From the NCBI GenBank assembly GCA_002310995.1, contig DBYV01000010.1, forward strand, positions 1 through 33,170: a stretch of DNA of 33,170 nucleotides, given 5' to 3'. The stretch comes from a bacterium UBP6_UBA1177 (GTDB lineage Bacteria; UBP6; UBA1177). The notes beneath the pieces were generated by a model that worked only from the letters and a program-made list of their open reading frames with translations, had not been told where the DNA came from and did not search any database. The first letter of the stretch is position 1; the number at the start of each line of letters is the position of its first letter. Shown piece after piece: positions 15,113-23,054 of this stretch. A program made the translations under genes and the position numbers.

Positions 15113-17692
15113 ATGAAAAAGATTTTTCTTTTCTTCGCAATCTTTTGTAGTGTTCTGATTGTAAGCGGTGCCGAGCTTTTTTACAGCGACGGAACCAGCG
15201 TTTTAATCAACAAAACGGAAAGTTTTAGCGCGGTAAAAAGTGAAGCTTCGGTTTTTGCTCCCAAAAACGAGCTTTACAGGCTGAATCTGGGAAAATCGGT
15301 TTTCTCCGTAATAAGCGGAAAGGGTGGTGAACTGCCGGTCTATTTTTTCGGAGATATGCCGGTTGTTGCAGAAAAAACGCTTTTCTGGCGCGGTGAAAAA
15401 TCGATCGGATATATGGAAAACAAGTATGGACTGAAGCTTGTTGAAATTCTGCCAACTTATCCGCTTTATGCCTTTTCGGTGCAGGGCGACAGCGTTGAAA
15501 CTGCCGAAAAAATCGTGAAAAACGGCGACGGTTATGCATTTCCCGATTTAGTACGTGAAACCACTCTCAGGTTTGTGCCGGAAAGTGCGCCGAAAGATCC
15601 TTACTTCGATGTCCAGTGGCATCTTCAGAACACTGGAAAGGTTAGGGATTATTACGGAAACGATGCTTCAATTATGAAAAATGCCGATACGAAATTCATT
15701 CAGATGCTGGAATTTCTTAATTCCAACAATATCGAAGTCGATACAAATACGAAAGTTGCGATAATGGATACCGGTATCGTGCCTGACCACGAAGATTTAA
15801 CGAATGTCGAAGTCGGCTATGACGCCTTGAACAACAAAGAGGGCGGATATCCTGACACTTCTGTGCTTGAAGGTTCGCCTTATGCTGCTTATTACGCTTC
15901 AAGTGTCGGTCACGGAACGACCTGTGCAGGTGTCAGTGCCGGCGTCGGTAATGAAACCGGAATGAGTGGAATGTGCCCGTGGTGTCGGCTTTATCCTGTC
16001 AGATATCTCGAAGGAACTACGGGAACCGCAAGCTCCGACAGCACAATGATCAAAGTTTATGAAAAATATGTTGCAGATCCGAATATCACCACAATAAACT
16101 GTAGTTTCGGTCCCGATTCTTCTTACGGTACTATTCCTGTTTCACCTGGTGAAACCGAAGCTATTCAGAACTTTATGCAGAACGGAAGAGGCGGAAAAGG
16201 CGGTGTCGTTGTCTATGCTTCAGGAAACGACGGTGTCGATTCATCTTATGAACGGCTTCTCGAATATGATTTTGTTTTTAAAAGGAACGGAGTGGATGTA
16301 AAGGACAGGGTTATTACCGTAAACGCTTCGACTGCATGGGATACGATAGCTGAGTATTCGAACTACGGATACGCATCGACGGTCATTGCTCCGTCACTTT
16401 CGGAAACTCCGATGGTCGGCATAGCTACGACTGCGATTCCAGGCTACGGCGACTACAAAAATGACTACACGCTTGTGTTTTCGGGAACTTCGGCGGCTGC
16501 TCCGGTTGTTTCGGGCTTTTTCGGCGCGATATTCAGCATAAACCCCGATCTCACGCTTGAAGAGGCGATTGAGATTCTGAAAAAAAGTGCTGACAAAATT
16601 TATCCTGAGACAGGACTTTGGGATGAAAACGGTTTCAGCGTAAAATTCGGTTACGGCAGAGTCAACCTTGAGAAAGCTGCCCGTATTGCGGCCGGTTTCA
16701 CGATGTGTGACGGCGAAAATGAAGAAATCTGCGGAAACCATATTGATGACAACTGCGACGGTTATGTCGATGAAGGATGTGCAGGAGAACTTAGTGCAGG
16801 AAAATCTTGTGAAACAGATGCCGACTGTGTGACGGATTCTTTGGAAGCAGGTGATGTCGAGTGCATGAAAGCACGCCGTTACTGGGTTTTTAAAGGCGGT
16901 TACTGTGTTGCGAAAACAGGCAGAACCCCGTGTCCTGACGGTACAAAGCCTTTCGATGTCATTTCTGACAGACAAAACTATCTCTGCGCACTTGAGTGCA
17001 ACAGCGTGAAACCGTGTGCAAGAAAGGGATACTACTGTTCCAATGAAGTTCTGGGCGTTTGTCTGCCTTCCTGTTCCGATAATTCGGACTGTAACACAGG
17101 TTCTGTATGCAACGATGACGGCAAGTGTCAGAAAGTTCCAGAACCAATCGGTGGAAGCTGCTCCAAAGATGAAGAATGCGCTGGTGATTACACAACCTGC
17201 AACGCGTGGTTCGAGGGCGGCTACTGCACACAGGAATGTTTTGACAGCGACGATACTGTCTGCCCTGACGGTGCAAAATGTGTCCCGTACGGAAGACGGC
17301 AAACCATGTCGTGCCTGGCCTCATGTTCTTCAGACAAGGATTGTAGAACTGATGAAGGTTACCTTTGCCATCCGCAGATGGGTTCAAAGTCAGGTGTCTG
17401 CTACAGAAAGTGCCGCAACATCGCCGACTGTAACGATATAAACGCAGAGTGTACTGAAGATGGCTACTGCGCTCCATACGGTTGGCAGGGATGGTCTGAA
17501 GAAGACCCGGAAGACGACAGCGACACAGGTTTAGGTGATGATGTCGATGTTATTGATAATCCGGATGAGGAGATTACGACTGACAGCGACAGCGTAGAAG
17601 ATTCTGAGCCGCATACAGACGAAGATATCTGTCAGGATGACAAACCGGCTGAAAAGAAAAAAAGCAGCGGCTGTTCTGTTATTGTGATGTAA
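15113..17692 (+). CDS. Secreted subtilisin-like (S8) protease, third paralogue
   Basis: Signal peptide MKKIFLFFAIFCSVLIVSGA and a pro-region are followed by an S8 domain with Asp219, His267 (GHGTTCAG), Ser460 (SGTSAAAP) and a GMCPWCRLYPV motif. CGNHIDDNCDGYVDEGC follows, then several Cys-rich modules with their own pattern (GGSCSKDEECAGDYTTC, SCSSDKDCRTDEGYLC), an acidic linker and the C-terminus KKKSSGCSVIVM. The 859-aa protein shares its ribosome-site region and first codons almost exactly with the second paralogue, indicating duplication of the whole unit including the start region. A possible promoter before it is weak (TACAAT at 15069-15074). The next gene begins one base after its stop. 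Confidence 0.93.
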   Translation: MKKIFLFFAIFCSVLIVSGAELFYSDGTSVLINKTESFSAVKSEASVFAPKNELYRLNLGKSVFSVISGKGGELPVYFFGDMPVVAEKTLFWRGEKSIGYMENKYGLKLVEILPTYPLYAFSVQGDSVETAEKIVKNGDGYAFPDLVRETTLRFVPESAPKDPYFDVQWHLQNTGKVRDYYGNDASIMKNADTKFIQMLEFLNSNNIEVDTNTKVAIMDTGIVPDHEDLTNVEVGYDALNNKEGGYPDTSVLEGSPYAAYYASSVGHGTTCAGVSAGVGNETGMSGMCPWCRLYPVRYLEGTTGTASSDSTMIKVYEKYVADPNITTINCSFGPDSSYGTIPVSPGETEAIQNFMQNGRGGKGGVVVYASGNDGVDSSYERLLEYDFVFKRNGVDVKDRVITVNASTAWDTIAEYSNYGYASTVIAPSLSETPMVGIATTAIPGYGDYKNDYTLVFSGTSAAAPVVSGFFGAIFSINPDLTLEEAIEILKKSADKIYPETGLWDENGFSVKFGYGRVNLEKAARIAAGFTMCDGENEEICGNHIDDNCDGYVDEGCAGELSAGKSCETDADCVTDSLEAGDVECMKARRYWVFKGGYCVAKTGRTPCPDGTKPFDVISDRQNYLCALECNSVKPCARKGYYCSNEVLGVCLPSCSDNSDCNTGSVCNDDGKCQKVPEPIGGSCSKDEECAGDYTTCNAWFEGGYCTQECFDSDDTVCPDGAKCVPYGRRQTMSCLASCSSDKDCRTDEGYLCHPQMGSKSGVCYRKCRNIADCNDINAECTEDGYCAPYGWQGWSEEDPEDDSDTGLGDDVDVIDNPDEEITTDSDSVEDSEPHTDEDICQDDKPAEKKKSSGCSVIVM

Positions 17693-17693
17693 A

Positions 17694-18485
17694 ATGACTG
17701 ATCTTAAAGGGAAAAAAGCTCTTATTACCGGGGCTTCCAGCGGTTTTGGAGCAGATTTCGCAGATATTCTTGCCAAAAAAGGGATGAATCTTGTCATTAC
17801 TGCGCGCCGCGAAGATAAACTCAACGTACTTAAAACCGAAATAGAGGAAAAATACGGCATCAGTGTCCGTGTAATAGCGATGGATCTTATGGGTTTCGAT
17901 GCGGCTGAAAGGCTTTATGCCGAAGTGAAGGATGAAAACATCGATATGCTCGTAAACAATGCTGGTTACGGAATGTACGGCTGGTTTGAAAAGCAGAATG
18001 TTGTCGAACTTAACAGAATGGTACAGCTCAACGTCGTTTCGGCAATGACGTTGGCCAATCTTTTTGCAAAAGATTTTTCGGCTAAAAATTCTGGCTGGAT
18101 TCTGAATACAGCATCGTTCGCGGCATTCAATCCGACACCTTTCTATGCGGTTTACGGTGCGACAAAAGCATTTCTGATGAATTTTTCAGTGGCTCTCAGA
18201 ACGGAATTTAAGAAAAACGGAAAAAATGTCTGCGTAACTGCTTTTTGTCCCGGTTTCACGGCAACGGAATTTGTCGAAACAGCAGGACAGAAACGCTCAT
18301 GGTTCCTGGAAAAAACCATTGGGAAAAGTTATCCTGCGGCAGTTGAAGCGATAGAGGCGCTTCTTAAAAATAAGCCGATTGTCATGCCGCGCCTGATGAA
18401 CCGCTTCGGGGCATTTTGCCTTCGTTTTATGCCGAGAAGCATGGCGGCCGATGCGGCGTTCAGCTCGATTTGCGAAAAAAAGTGA
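17694..18485 (+). CDS. Classical short-chain dehydrogenase/reductase
   Basis: The 263-aa protein has the cofactor motif T12-G-A-S-S-G-F-G19, NNAG near residue 90, and the catalytic Y154-G-A-T-K158 pair. ALITGASSGFGADFADILAKKG and VTAFCPGFTATEF are typical of NAD(P)-dependent classical SDRs of the DltE/YqjQ-like group. The substrate is unknown. The ATG lies one base after the third protease stop, so the gene is probably translated from the same message although its product is cytoplasmic. The C-terminal stretch is hydrophobic and basic (FGAFCLRFMPRSMA), which may give membrane association. Confidence 0.88.
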   Translation: MTDLKGKKALITGASSGFGADFADILAKKGMNLVITARREDKLNVLKTEIEEKYGISVRVIAMDLMGFDAAERLYAEVKDENIDMLVNNAGYGMYGWFEKQNVVELNRMVQLNVVSAMTLANLFAKDFSAKNSGWILNTASFAAFNPTPFYAVYGATKAFLMNFSVALRTEFKKNGKNVCVTAFCPGFTATEFVETAGQKRSWFLEKTIGKSYPAAVEAIEALLKNKPIVMPRLMNRFGAFCLRFMPRSMAADAAFSSICEKK

Positions 18486-18517
18486 AATAAAAATTCTCTG
18501 GTCTGTAACCGTCTTCA

Positions 18518-18545
18518 TTGAAAAATATCTAATAATCGTTATATT
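18518..18545 (+). promoter_or_regulatory. Promoter of the extended SDR gene
   Basis: TTGAAA (18518-18523), 16 bases, TATATT (18540-18545), followed by AGGAGGG before the ATG at 18582. Confidence 0.55.
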
Positions 18546-18581
18546 CCGCTGGTTGGTTTTTTATCACTTTAGGAGGGAAAA

Positions 18582-19583
18582 ATGATAGTTATCACGGGTG
18601 CAAGCGGTCATGTAGGCAACAATCTTGTCCGCGAACTCAACAAAAGAGGCATTAAACCGAGAATTCTGATTCATGAGGAAACTACGGTCAGAAAGGCGAT
18701 AGAAGGGCTTGATTTCGAGGAAGTAAAAGGTGACACAAGGGATCTTGAATCGCTGAAAAAAGCTTTTGAAGGTGCTGATCTAGTCTACAACTGCGCAGCT
18801 GCGATTTCTATCAAATGCGGTGTTTACGATAAAATCAAAACGGTCAATGTCGACGGTGTCAGAAACGTTGTCGAAGCTTGTATTGCAGACAAAGTCAGAA
18901 GGCTTGTCCACGTCAGTTCGATCGAGGCTCTGGGCGATCCCGGTGAAGGTGTTGTTGCAACCGAAGAAATGGGTTTCAACCCCGACAGAGCGATGCTCGA
19001 ATACGGAATCACGAAGGCAGAAGGTTCTCTTATCGTCCAGAAAGCGGTCGAAGACGGGAGACTTGACGCTGTTACCGTATGTCCAGTAGGAATTCTGGGG
19101 CCGAACGACTTCCGTCCGTCGCAGATGGGAACGATGGAAATGAATTTCCGCAAAGGCAAACTTCCTGCTTATCCTGCTTACGGCGGATTTGACTGGGTCG
19201 ATGTCAGAGACGTCGTCGAAGGAATAATTCTGGCAGGCGAAAAGGGCAAAACCGGCGAATTTTATCTTCTTACCGGCGGTCATGTGACGAATGACGAAAT
19301 GATGGGAATCCTTGAAAAACTTTCCGGCAGAAAACGCCCGATTGTTTCGCTTCCGTACTGGCTGATGTACACCATGGGATTTTTGGCTGAAAACTGCTTT
19401 TACCGCTTTTTCAAGAACGTTGAACCCGTTATAACACGCGGTAGTGCAAGGATTCTCAAAAGCGATCTTCACGCATCATCCGAAAAGGCACAGAAAGAAC
19501 TTGGCATGAAATTCAGAAACGTCGAAGAGATCTTCCGAGATCACTACAATTGGATGGTAGAATACACCGAAGGCAAAAAATAA
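18582..19583 (+). CDS. NAD-dependent epimerase/dehydratase (extended SDR)
   Basis: The 333-aa protein begins MIVITGASGHVGNNLVREL, a Rossmann G-x-x-G-x-x-G motif. GDTRDLESLKKAFEGADLVYNCAA, VHVSSIEALG and the catalytic Y141-G-I-T-K145 follow. The segment VCPVGILGPNDFRPSQMG and the later PYWLMYTMGFLAE resemble dihydroflavonol-4-reductase/3-beta-HSD-like members. The substrate cannot be assigned; sugar nucleotides or hydroxysteroid/isoprenoid-like compounds are both possible. It has its own promoter and a strong AGGAGG ribosome site, and appears to be transcribed alone. Confidence 0.88.
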   Translation: MIVITGASGHVGNNLVRELNKRGIKPRILIHEETTVRKAIEGLDFEEVKGDTRDLESLKKAFEGADLVYNCAAAISIKCGVYDKIKTVNVDGVRNVVEACIADKVRRLVHVSSIEALGDPGEGVVATEEMGFNPDRAMLEYGITKAEGSLIVQKAVEDGRLDAVTVCPVGILGPNDFRPSQMGTMEMNFRKGKLPAYPAYGGFDWVDVRDVVEGIILAGEKGKTGEFYLLTGGHVTNDEMMGILEKLSGRKRPIVSLPYWLMYTMGFLAENCFYRFFKNVEPVITRGSARILKSDLHASSEKAQKELGMKFRNVEEIFRDHYNWMVEYTEGKK

Positions 19584-19605
19584 CTTTTTTTCGACGCGCC
19601 GTAGT

Positions 19606-19650
19606 CCCTAGATTCCTTAAATTCCCTAGGCTCCCTAAACTCCTTAACAA
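19606..19650. repeat. Five tandem 9-bp degenerate repeats (CCYTARNNN)
   Basis: CCCTAGATT, CCTTAAATT, CCCTAGGCT, CCCTAAACT and CCTTAACAA follow one another with an exact 9-bp period in the non-coding gap after the extended SDR gene. A perfect palindrome CGGCGCCG (19653-19660) comes next. The function is unknown. Confidence 0.65.
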
Positions 19651-19694
19651 TGCGGCGCCGACAACCGCAAAGCCTCCCGAAACTTCCCGATTTT

Positions 19695-19722
19695 TTGACT
19701 TTTTCACCAAAAAAAGTATAAT
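19695..19722 (+). promoter_or_regulatory. Promoter of the 19749-22091 gene cluster
   Basis: TTGACT (19695-19700), 16 bases, consensus TATAAT (19717-19722). The first gene starts at 19749 behind GGGGAG, so the leader is short. Confidence 0.7.
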
Positions 19723-19748
19723 AACGCGCTTTTTTTCGGGGAGTTTTT

Positions 19749-20219
19749 ATGAAGCGTGTTTCCCTTGTTTTTATAATTCTCTTTTCTTTTTTCACCCTTT
19801 TTCCGGAAAGCGCGGAACAGTCGTTTCTGACCTTGAAATATCAGGCAACGGCAATCGGTGAAATCTCGCTTGCATACAGGCTTCAGGCCTTGACGATGAG
19901 CCTTGCGGCGGCAAAAGCGGTCGATAATGAATACATTACGGCAATTCTTGATGAGACCGATGCCACGGTTTCAAACGGAAAATCGATAATCCTTGCAAAA
20001 AACACAAATCCTGATGTTTTGACCAAAGAAATTGTTTCGGCTTTTGACCAGCTTCTGAAGTGTTCAGGAAGCATAAAAAAATATTCTGCCGCAAAAGAAA
20101 AAAACAATCGTGGTGAAGTCGAGAAATGCCTTGAAATTTCAAAGAAAAATATAGATAAACTGACAGAAGCGCATTATAAAATTCAGAATAAAAACAAAGG
20201 TAACGGAGTAAAAAAATGA
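19749..20219 (+). CDS. Small exported protein, unknown function
   Basis: The 156-aa product has a signal peptide (MKRVSLVFIILFSFFTLFPESA). The mature part is mostly predicted helical and lysine-rich toward its end (CLEISKKNIDKLTEAHYKIQNKNKGNG). The first helix (SLAYRLQALTMSLAAAKAV) is Ala-rich. I recognise no family. Its stop overlaps the start of purE by four bases (ATGA), an unusual pairing of an exported protein with a purine gene. The pairing probably reflects operon layout rather than shared function. Confidence 0.75.
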   Translation: MKRVSLVFIILFSFFTLFPESAEQSFLTLKYQATAIGEISLAYRLQALTMSLAAAKAVDNEYITAILDETDATVSNGKSIILAKNTNPDVLTKEIVSAFDQLLKCSGSIKKYSAAKEKNNRGEVEKCLEISKKNIDKLTEAHYKIQNKNKGNGVKK

Positions 20220-20704
20220 ACAAAGTAATGATTATCATGGGCAGCGATTCCGACTGGAAAACGATGCAGAAAGCTGTTGCTGTTCTCAAGGAATTCGGTG
20301 TTGATTTCGAAGTCCATGTAAGTTCGGCTCACAGAACGCCAGAAAAAACGGTTGCTTTAGTCGAGAATTTTGACGGGGTTTGCTTTATCGCCGGTGCCGG
20401 AGCTGCGGCTCACCTTGCCGGAGTAATAGCCGGACATACAACAAAACCTGTAATCGCGGTTCCTCTTGATTCTGGAGCGCTCCACGGTCTTGATGCGCTT
20501 TACGCCACAGTTCAGATGCCTTCGGGTGTTCCGGTTGCTACAATGGCTATCGACGGTGCAAAGAACGCAGGACTTTTCGCAGTTCAGATTCTCGCTGTTA
20601 ACGATTTAGAGCTTGCCGCAAAACTTAAGGCGTATAAACAGAAAATGAAAGATGAAGTTGAAGTAAAAGATAATAAAATCCAAGATTTAGCTAAAGAGGT
20701 GTAG
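20216..20704 (+). CDS. purE: PurE, N5-carboxyaminoimidazole ribonucleotide mutase
   Basis: PurE converts N5-CAIR to CAIR in purine synthesis. The 162-aa protein has the class I signatures MGSDSDWKTMQKA, SSAHRTPEK, GAGAAAHLAGVIAGHTTKPVIAVP and MPSGVPVATMAIDGAKNAGLFAVQIL. The last 20 residues are a charged extension. It lies in a run of closely packed genes and is followed one base later by the Sua5/YrdC gene. The ATP-using partner PurK is not in the window. Confidence 0.95.
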   Translation: MNKVMIIMGSDSDWKTMQKAVAVLKEFGVDFEVHVSSAHRTPEKTVALVENFDGVCFIAGAGAAAHLAGVIAGHTTKPVIAVPLDSGALHGLDALYATVQMPSGVPVATMAIDGAKNAGLFAVQILAVNDLELAAKLKAYKQKMKDEVEVKDNKIQDLAKEV

Positions 20705-20705
20705 T

Positions 20706-21338
20706 ATGGAGATTCTTTCTATCGAAGAAGCTGCGTGGAAGGTCAGAAACGGCCAGGTAATCGCTTATCCGACAGAAACAGTCTACGGACTTGGTTCAAT
20801 AATTTTTGAAGAAGAGCCTGTAATGAGGATAAAACAGATTAAGGGAATTTCGGCAAATAAGCCGCTTTCCGTCCTTATTTCGAACAACAGAAAAGAGGAG
20901 ATGCTTTCTGAACTGATCGAAAGTTTTCTTCCTGTTGCTCAGAGGCTTGCAAAATTTTTCTGGCCGGGTCCGCTCACGATCATTCACGAATGCAAACCCG
21001 ATCTTCCAGATTTTATAACTGGTGGAACGGGCTATGTCGGCATTCGCTGCTCACCATACTCTTTTGTCAATAGTTTTATAGACTTAGTCGGCCATCCGAT
21101 AGTCAGTACGAGTGCAAACATCACAGGACAGGCTCCGGCGACAAACTACACTGATGTCTTTTCTTATTTTGACGGAATGATAGACGGTGTTCTCATCTGC
21201 GATGACTCGATTTCAATTGAGCATCATGCAAGTCCGACGAACATTCCTTCGACAATTGTCAGGGTAGAGCATCACAACTTCGAAATCGTCCGCGAAGGAG
21301 CTATCAAAAAAGAAGATATTTTCAGAAAAATTCTTTGA
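20706..21338 (+). CDS. Sua5/YciO/YrdC-family L-threonylcarbamoyladenylate synthase
   Basis: The family makes threonylcarbamoyl-AMP from threonine, bicarbonate and ATP for the t6A modification at position 37 of ANN-decoding tRNAs. The 210-aa protein shows VIAYPTETVYGLGSI, RIKQIKGISANKPLSVLIS, FWPGPLTIIHE, VGIRCS, HPIVSTSANITGQAPATNY and PSTIVRVE, all typical of the YrdC fold. It lacks the extra C-terminal Sua5 domain, so it is of TsaC size. It follows purE by one base with a GAGGTG ribosome site within the end of purE. A YciO-type role with a different substrate cannot be excluded. Confidence 0.92.
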   Translation: MEILSIEEAAWKVRNGQVIAYPTETVYGLGSIIFEEEPVMRIKQIKGISANKPLSVLISNNRKEEMLSELIESFLPVAQRLAKFFWPGPLTIIHECKPDLPDFITGGTGYVGIRCSPYSFVNSFIDLVGHPIVSTSANITGQAPATNYTDVFSYFDGMIDGVLICDDSISIEHHASPTNIPSTIVRVEHHNFEIVREGAIKKEDIFRKIL

Positions 21339-21341
21339 TTT

Positions 21342-22091
21342 ATGCCTGAAACAGAGCTTACTTTAAACGCAATTTACAATAAATCCACAGAGTTATATCA
21401 GTCAAAGAATGGATATCGTTTTAATTCCGATTCGATGATTCTTTCGTGGTTTACTAACAGAATCTGCTCAAATATGGGTTCTGAAAATTCCGCGCTTGAA
21501 ATCGGGGCCGGGAGCGGAATTGTCTCGATTGTGCTGAAAAGACGCGGATTTCTTCCGAAAATCGACTGTGTGGAAATCCAAAAGACGATGTTTGAAATTC
21601 TTGAAAAAAATGTGAAACACAACGGTTTGAGTACTGAAATCGCCCCTGTTTTCGCAGATTTTCTGACTTTTGCAGCCGAAAAACGGAAAAAATACGATAT
21701 CGTTTTTGTAAATCCTCCGTATTTTGCCAAGGAAAGCGGACACTTGAGCGCAGATTCGGAAAAGGCGCTTGCCAAACACGAAGTTGCAGGAAGTCTCGCC
21801 GATTTTTTCGAAATTTCAAAAAACATCCTGCGTAAGGGAGGGAAATTTATCGTCGTTTTCCCTGCATCGCGGCTTCAGTTTGCTCTTTTTTCTGCTGCAC
21901 AGCATGGCTATACTCTCAAAAATATAGCATTTTTCCGCGAAAACGCCGAGACCAAGCCGGCAACATTTGCAGCATCCTTTGTTTTAGGCAGTAAAACTGC
22001 CCTTTCCCCGCTTTCTGATGCCGAAATTTTTGATCTCCGCGATATGAACTGTGAATATTCGAGTGTCGGAATGAAAATCATGTATGAATAA
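21342..22091 (+). CDS. TrmN6/YfiC-like tRNA adenine-N6 methyltransferase
   Basis: The 249-aa protein is an SAM-dependent class I methyltransferase. ALEIGAGSGIVSIVL is motif I, DCVEIQKTMFEILEKNV follows, and the catalytic motif is N-P-P-Y-F (VFVNPPYF). The opening QSKNGYRFNSDSMILSWF corresponds to the 'Q..GYRFS.DA.LL..F' start of the YfiC/TrmN6 group, which methylates A37 of tRNA1(Val). It lies three bases after the Sua5/YrdC gene, so two tRNA-37 modification genes stand together. No strong ribosome site precedes the ATG at 21342; coupling to the upstream gene is likely. Confidence 0.85.
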   Translation: MPETELTLNAIYNKSTELYQSKNGYRFNSDSMILSWFTNRICSNMGSENSALEIGAGSGIVSIVLKRRGFLPKIDCVEIQKTMFEILEKNVKHNGLSTEIAPVFADFLTFAAEKRKKYDIVFVNPPYFAKESGHLSADSEKALAKHEVAGSLADFFEISKNILRKGGKFIVVFPASRLQFALFSAAQHGYTLKNIAFFRENAETKPATFAASFVLGSKTALSPLSDAEIFDLRDMNCEYSSVGMKIMYE

Positions 22092-22117
22092 AACTTTTCC
22101 TTTTTTGTTTTTCAGAG

Positions 22118-22123
22118 TATAAT
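22118..22123 (+). promoter_or_regulatory. Candidate -10 element for the first Cys-rich tagged protein
   Basis: A consensus TATAAT stands 31 bases before the ATG at 22154, but the -35 position holds only TTTCCT/TTTTCC, so the promoter would be weak or activator-dependent. Confidence 0.4.
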
Positions 22124-22153
22124 TGATATGTTGCTTTTGCGATGGAGGAAGCT

Positions 22154-22918
22154 ATGAAAAGAAACGTTGTTTTGTTGTTTGCGCTTTTTTGTTTAATGTT
22201 GTTTGTAGTTCTGCCTGTTTTGGCGGAAGATGAGGAAGAACCTGAGGTTTATTGCGAAAATGAAGCGGGACATTGCACGATTTCAAGATGGGGGCACAAG
22301 TGTTTGTGCAAAACGCTTAACGGATATGCTGAAGCAAATGGAGGAGGAAATGGCGAGCGTGAGGTGAGTGAAGAAATTTGCAAATCGGATTTAGAAAGTA
22401 ACTGTGGCAAAGAACAGCCAACAGTTCGTAGTAAATGTGGGAAAATATTCGATTTTTGCGTCAACTATATTTCCGAATATTCACACTGCACAGACAATTA
22501 TATGACGGAAGATGATGTACTTGCGGCAGTTGATAACAAAGATGCGTGGAATGACACAAAATACGCAGTTTATTACAGGTGTTGCGGAGCATATGATCTG
22601 GCACAGTCAAGACTTGAATGTCTTAAGGAAAAATGCGGAGAAGATTTTACAGAAGAATGTTGCGCTGAATGTGTCGTTGATGATAGTGTAGATACGTGTG
22701 ATATACTTGACACGGATTCTTCCGATACAGGCAATTCCGAAAAAACTGACACTGCCGATAGTACTGACGCAGAAGAAGTTGATGCCGCAAATACTGATGC
22801 TGATGATACCGCAAATACCGAAACTCCGAAGGACGGTTCTGCTCCGGCAGAAGATACAACAGACGGTGATAAAAAAGAAGAAAGCAAATCAGACGGCTGT
22901 TTAATGCTTTTCATCTGA
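22154..22918 (+). CDS. Exported Cys-rich protein with D/T linker and C-terminal KSDGC tag (paralogue A)
   Basis: The signal peptide is MKRNVVLLFALFCLMLFVVLPVLA. A domain of about 150 residues with some 16 cysteines follows (CENEAGHC, CLC, ESNCGKEQPTV, RCCGAYDLAQSRLECLKEKC, EECCAEC). An Asp/Thr/Ala/Glu linker then leads to the C-terminus ESKSDGCLMLFI. The Cys-rich domain is not recognised. The ATG at 22154 has GGAGGAA upstream; the ATG at 22142 is part of that ribosome site region. A paralogue with the same Cys spacing lies at 25909-26745. The last 44 or so codons of the two genes are almost identical in DNA, whereas the Cys-rich domains have diverged strongly. Confidence 0.82.
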   Translation: MKRNVVLLFALFCLMLFVVLPVLAEDEEEPEVYCENEAGHCTISRWGHKCLCKTLNGYAEANGGGNGEREVSEEICKSDLESNCGKEQPTVRSKCGKIFDFCVNYISEYSHCTDNYMTEDDVLAAVDNKDAWNDTKYAVYYRCCGAYDLAQSRLECLKEKCGEDFTEECCAECVVDDSVDTCDILDTDSSDTGNSEKTDTADSTDAEEVDAANTDADDTANTETPKDGSAPAEDTTDGDKKEESKSDGCLMLFI

Positions 22919-22967
22919 CATAAAATCCAGAATAAAATTCATTTCTCCCGTTGACTTTCCGAAATAT
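22787..22967 (+). repeat. 181-bp direct repeat, left copy
   Basis: This segment covers the 3' end of paralogue A plus 49 bases of downstream non-coding DNA. It matches 26614-26794 at 180 of 181 positions by eye (the one difference is A/G in the Ser-Asp codons of the tag). It ends inside the intergenic region at GAAATAT. Confidence 0.9.
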
Positions 22968-22977
22968 ATTTTATGTC

Positions 22978-23005
22978 TTGTTTTTATATTTTTTTCAAGC
23001 ATAAT
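22978..23005 (+). promoter_or_regulatory. Candidate promoter of the LamG/caspase-like gene pair
   Basis: TTGTTT (22978-22983), 16 bases, CATAAT (23000-23005), then AGGAG before the GTG at 23055. It starts just beyond the end of the left direct repeat. Confidence 0.45.
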
Positions 23006-23054
23006 TAATTCTTGATGTTTTTCATGTGTTCTATTGTTTTTTTAGGAGACTGCT

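Noticed and set aside
16394..17302. 302-residue open frame on the minus strand
   Set aside because: It is a shadow of the Cys-rich tail of the third protease.
18780..19472. 230-residue open frame on the minus strand
   Set aside because: It is a shadow of the extended SDR gene, whose motifs and ribosome site are clear.
19513..19795. Minus-strand frames across the 9-bp repeat region
   Set aside because: Low-complexity Leu/Gly/Arg translation caused by the repeat; no ribosome site or domain.
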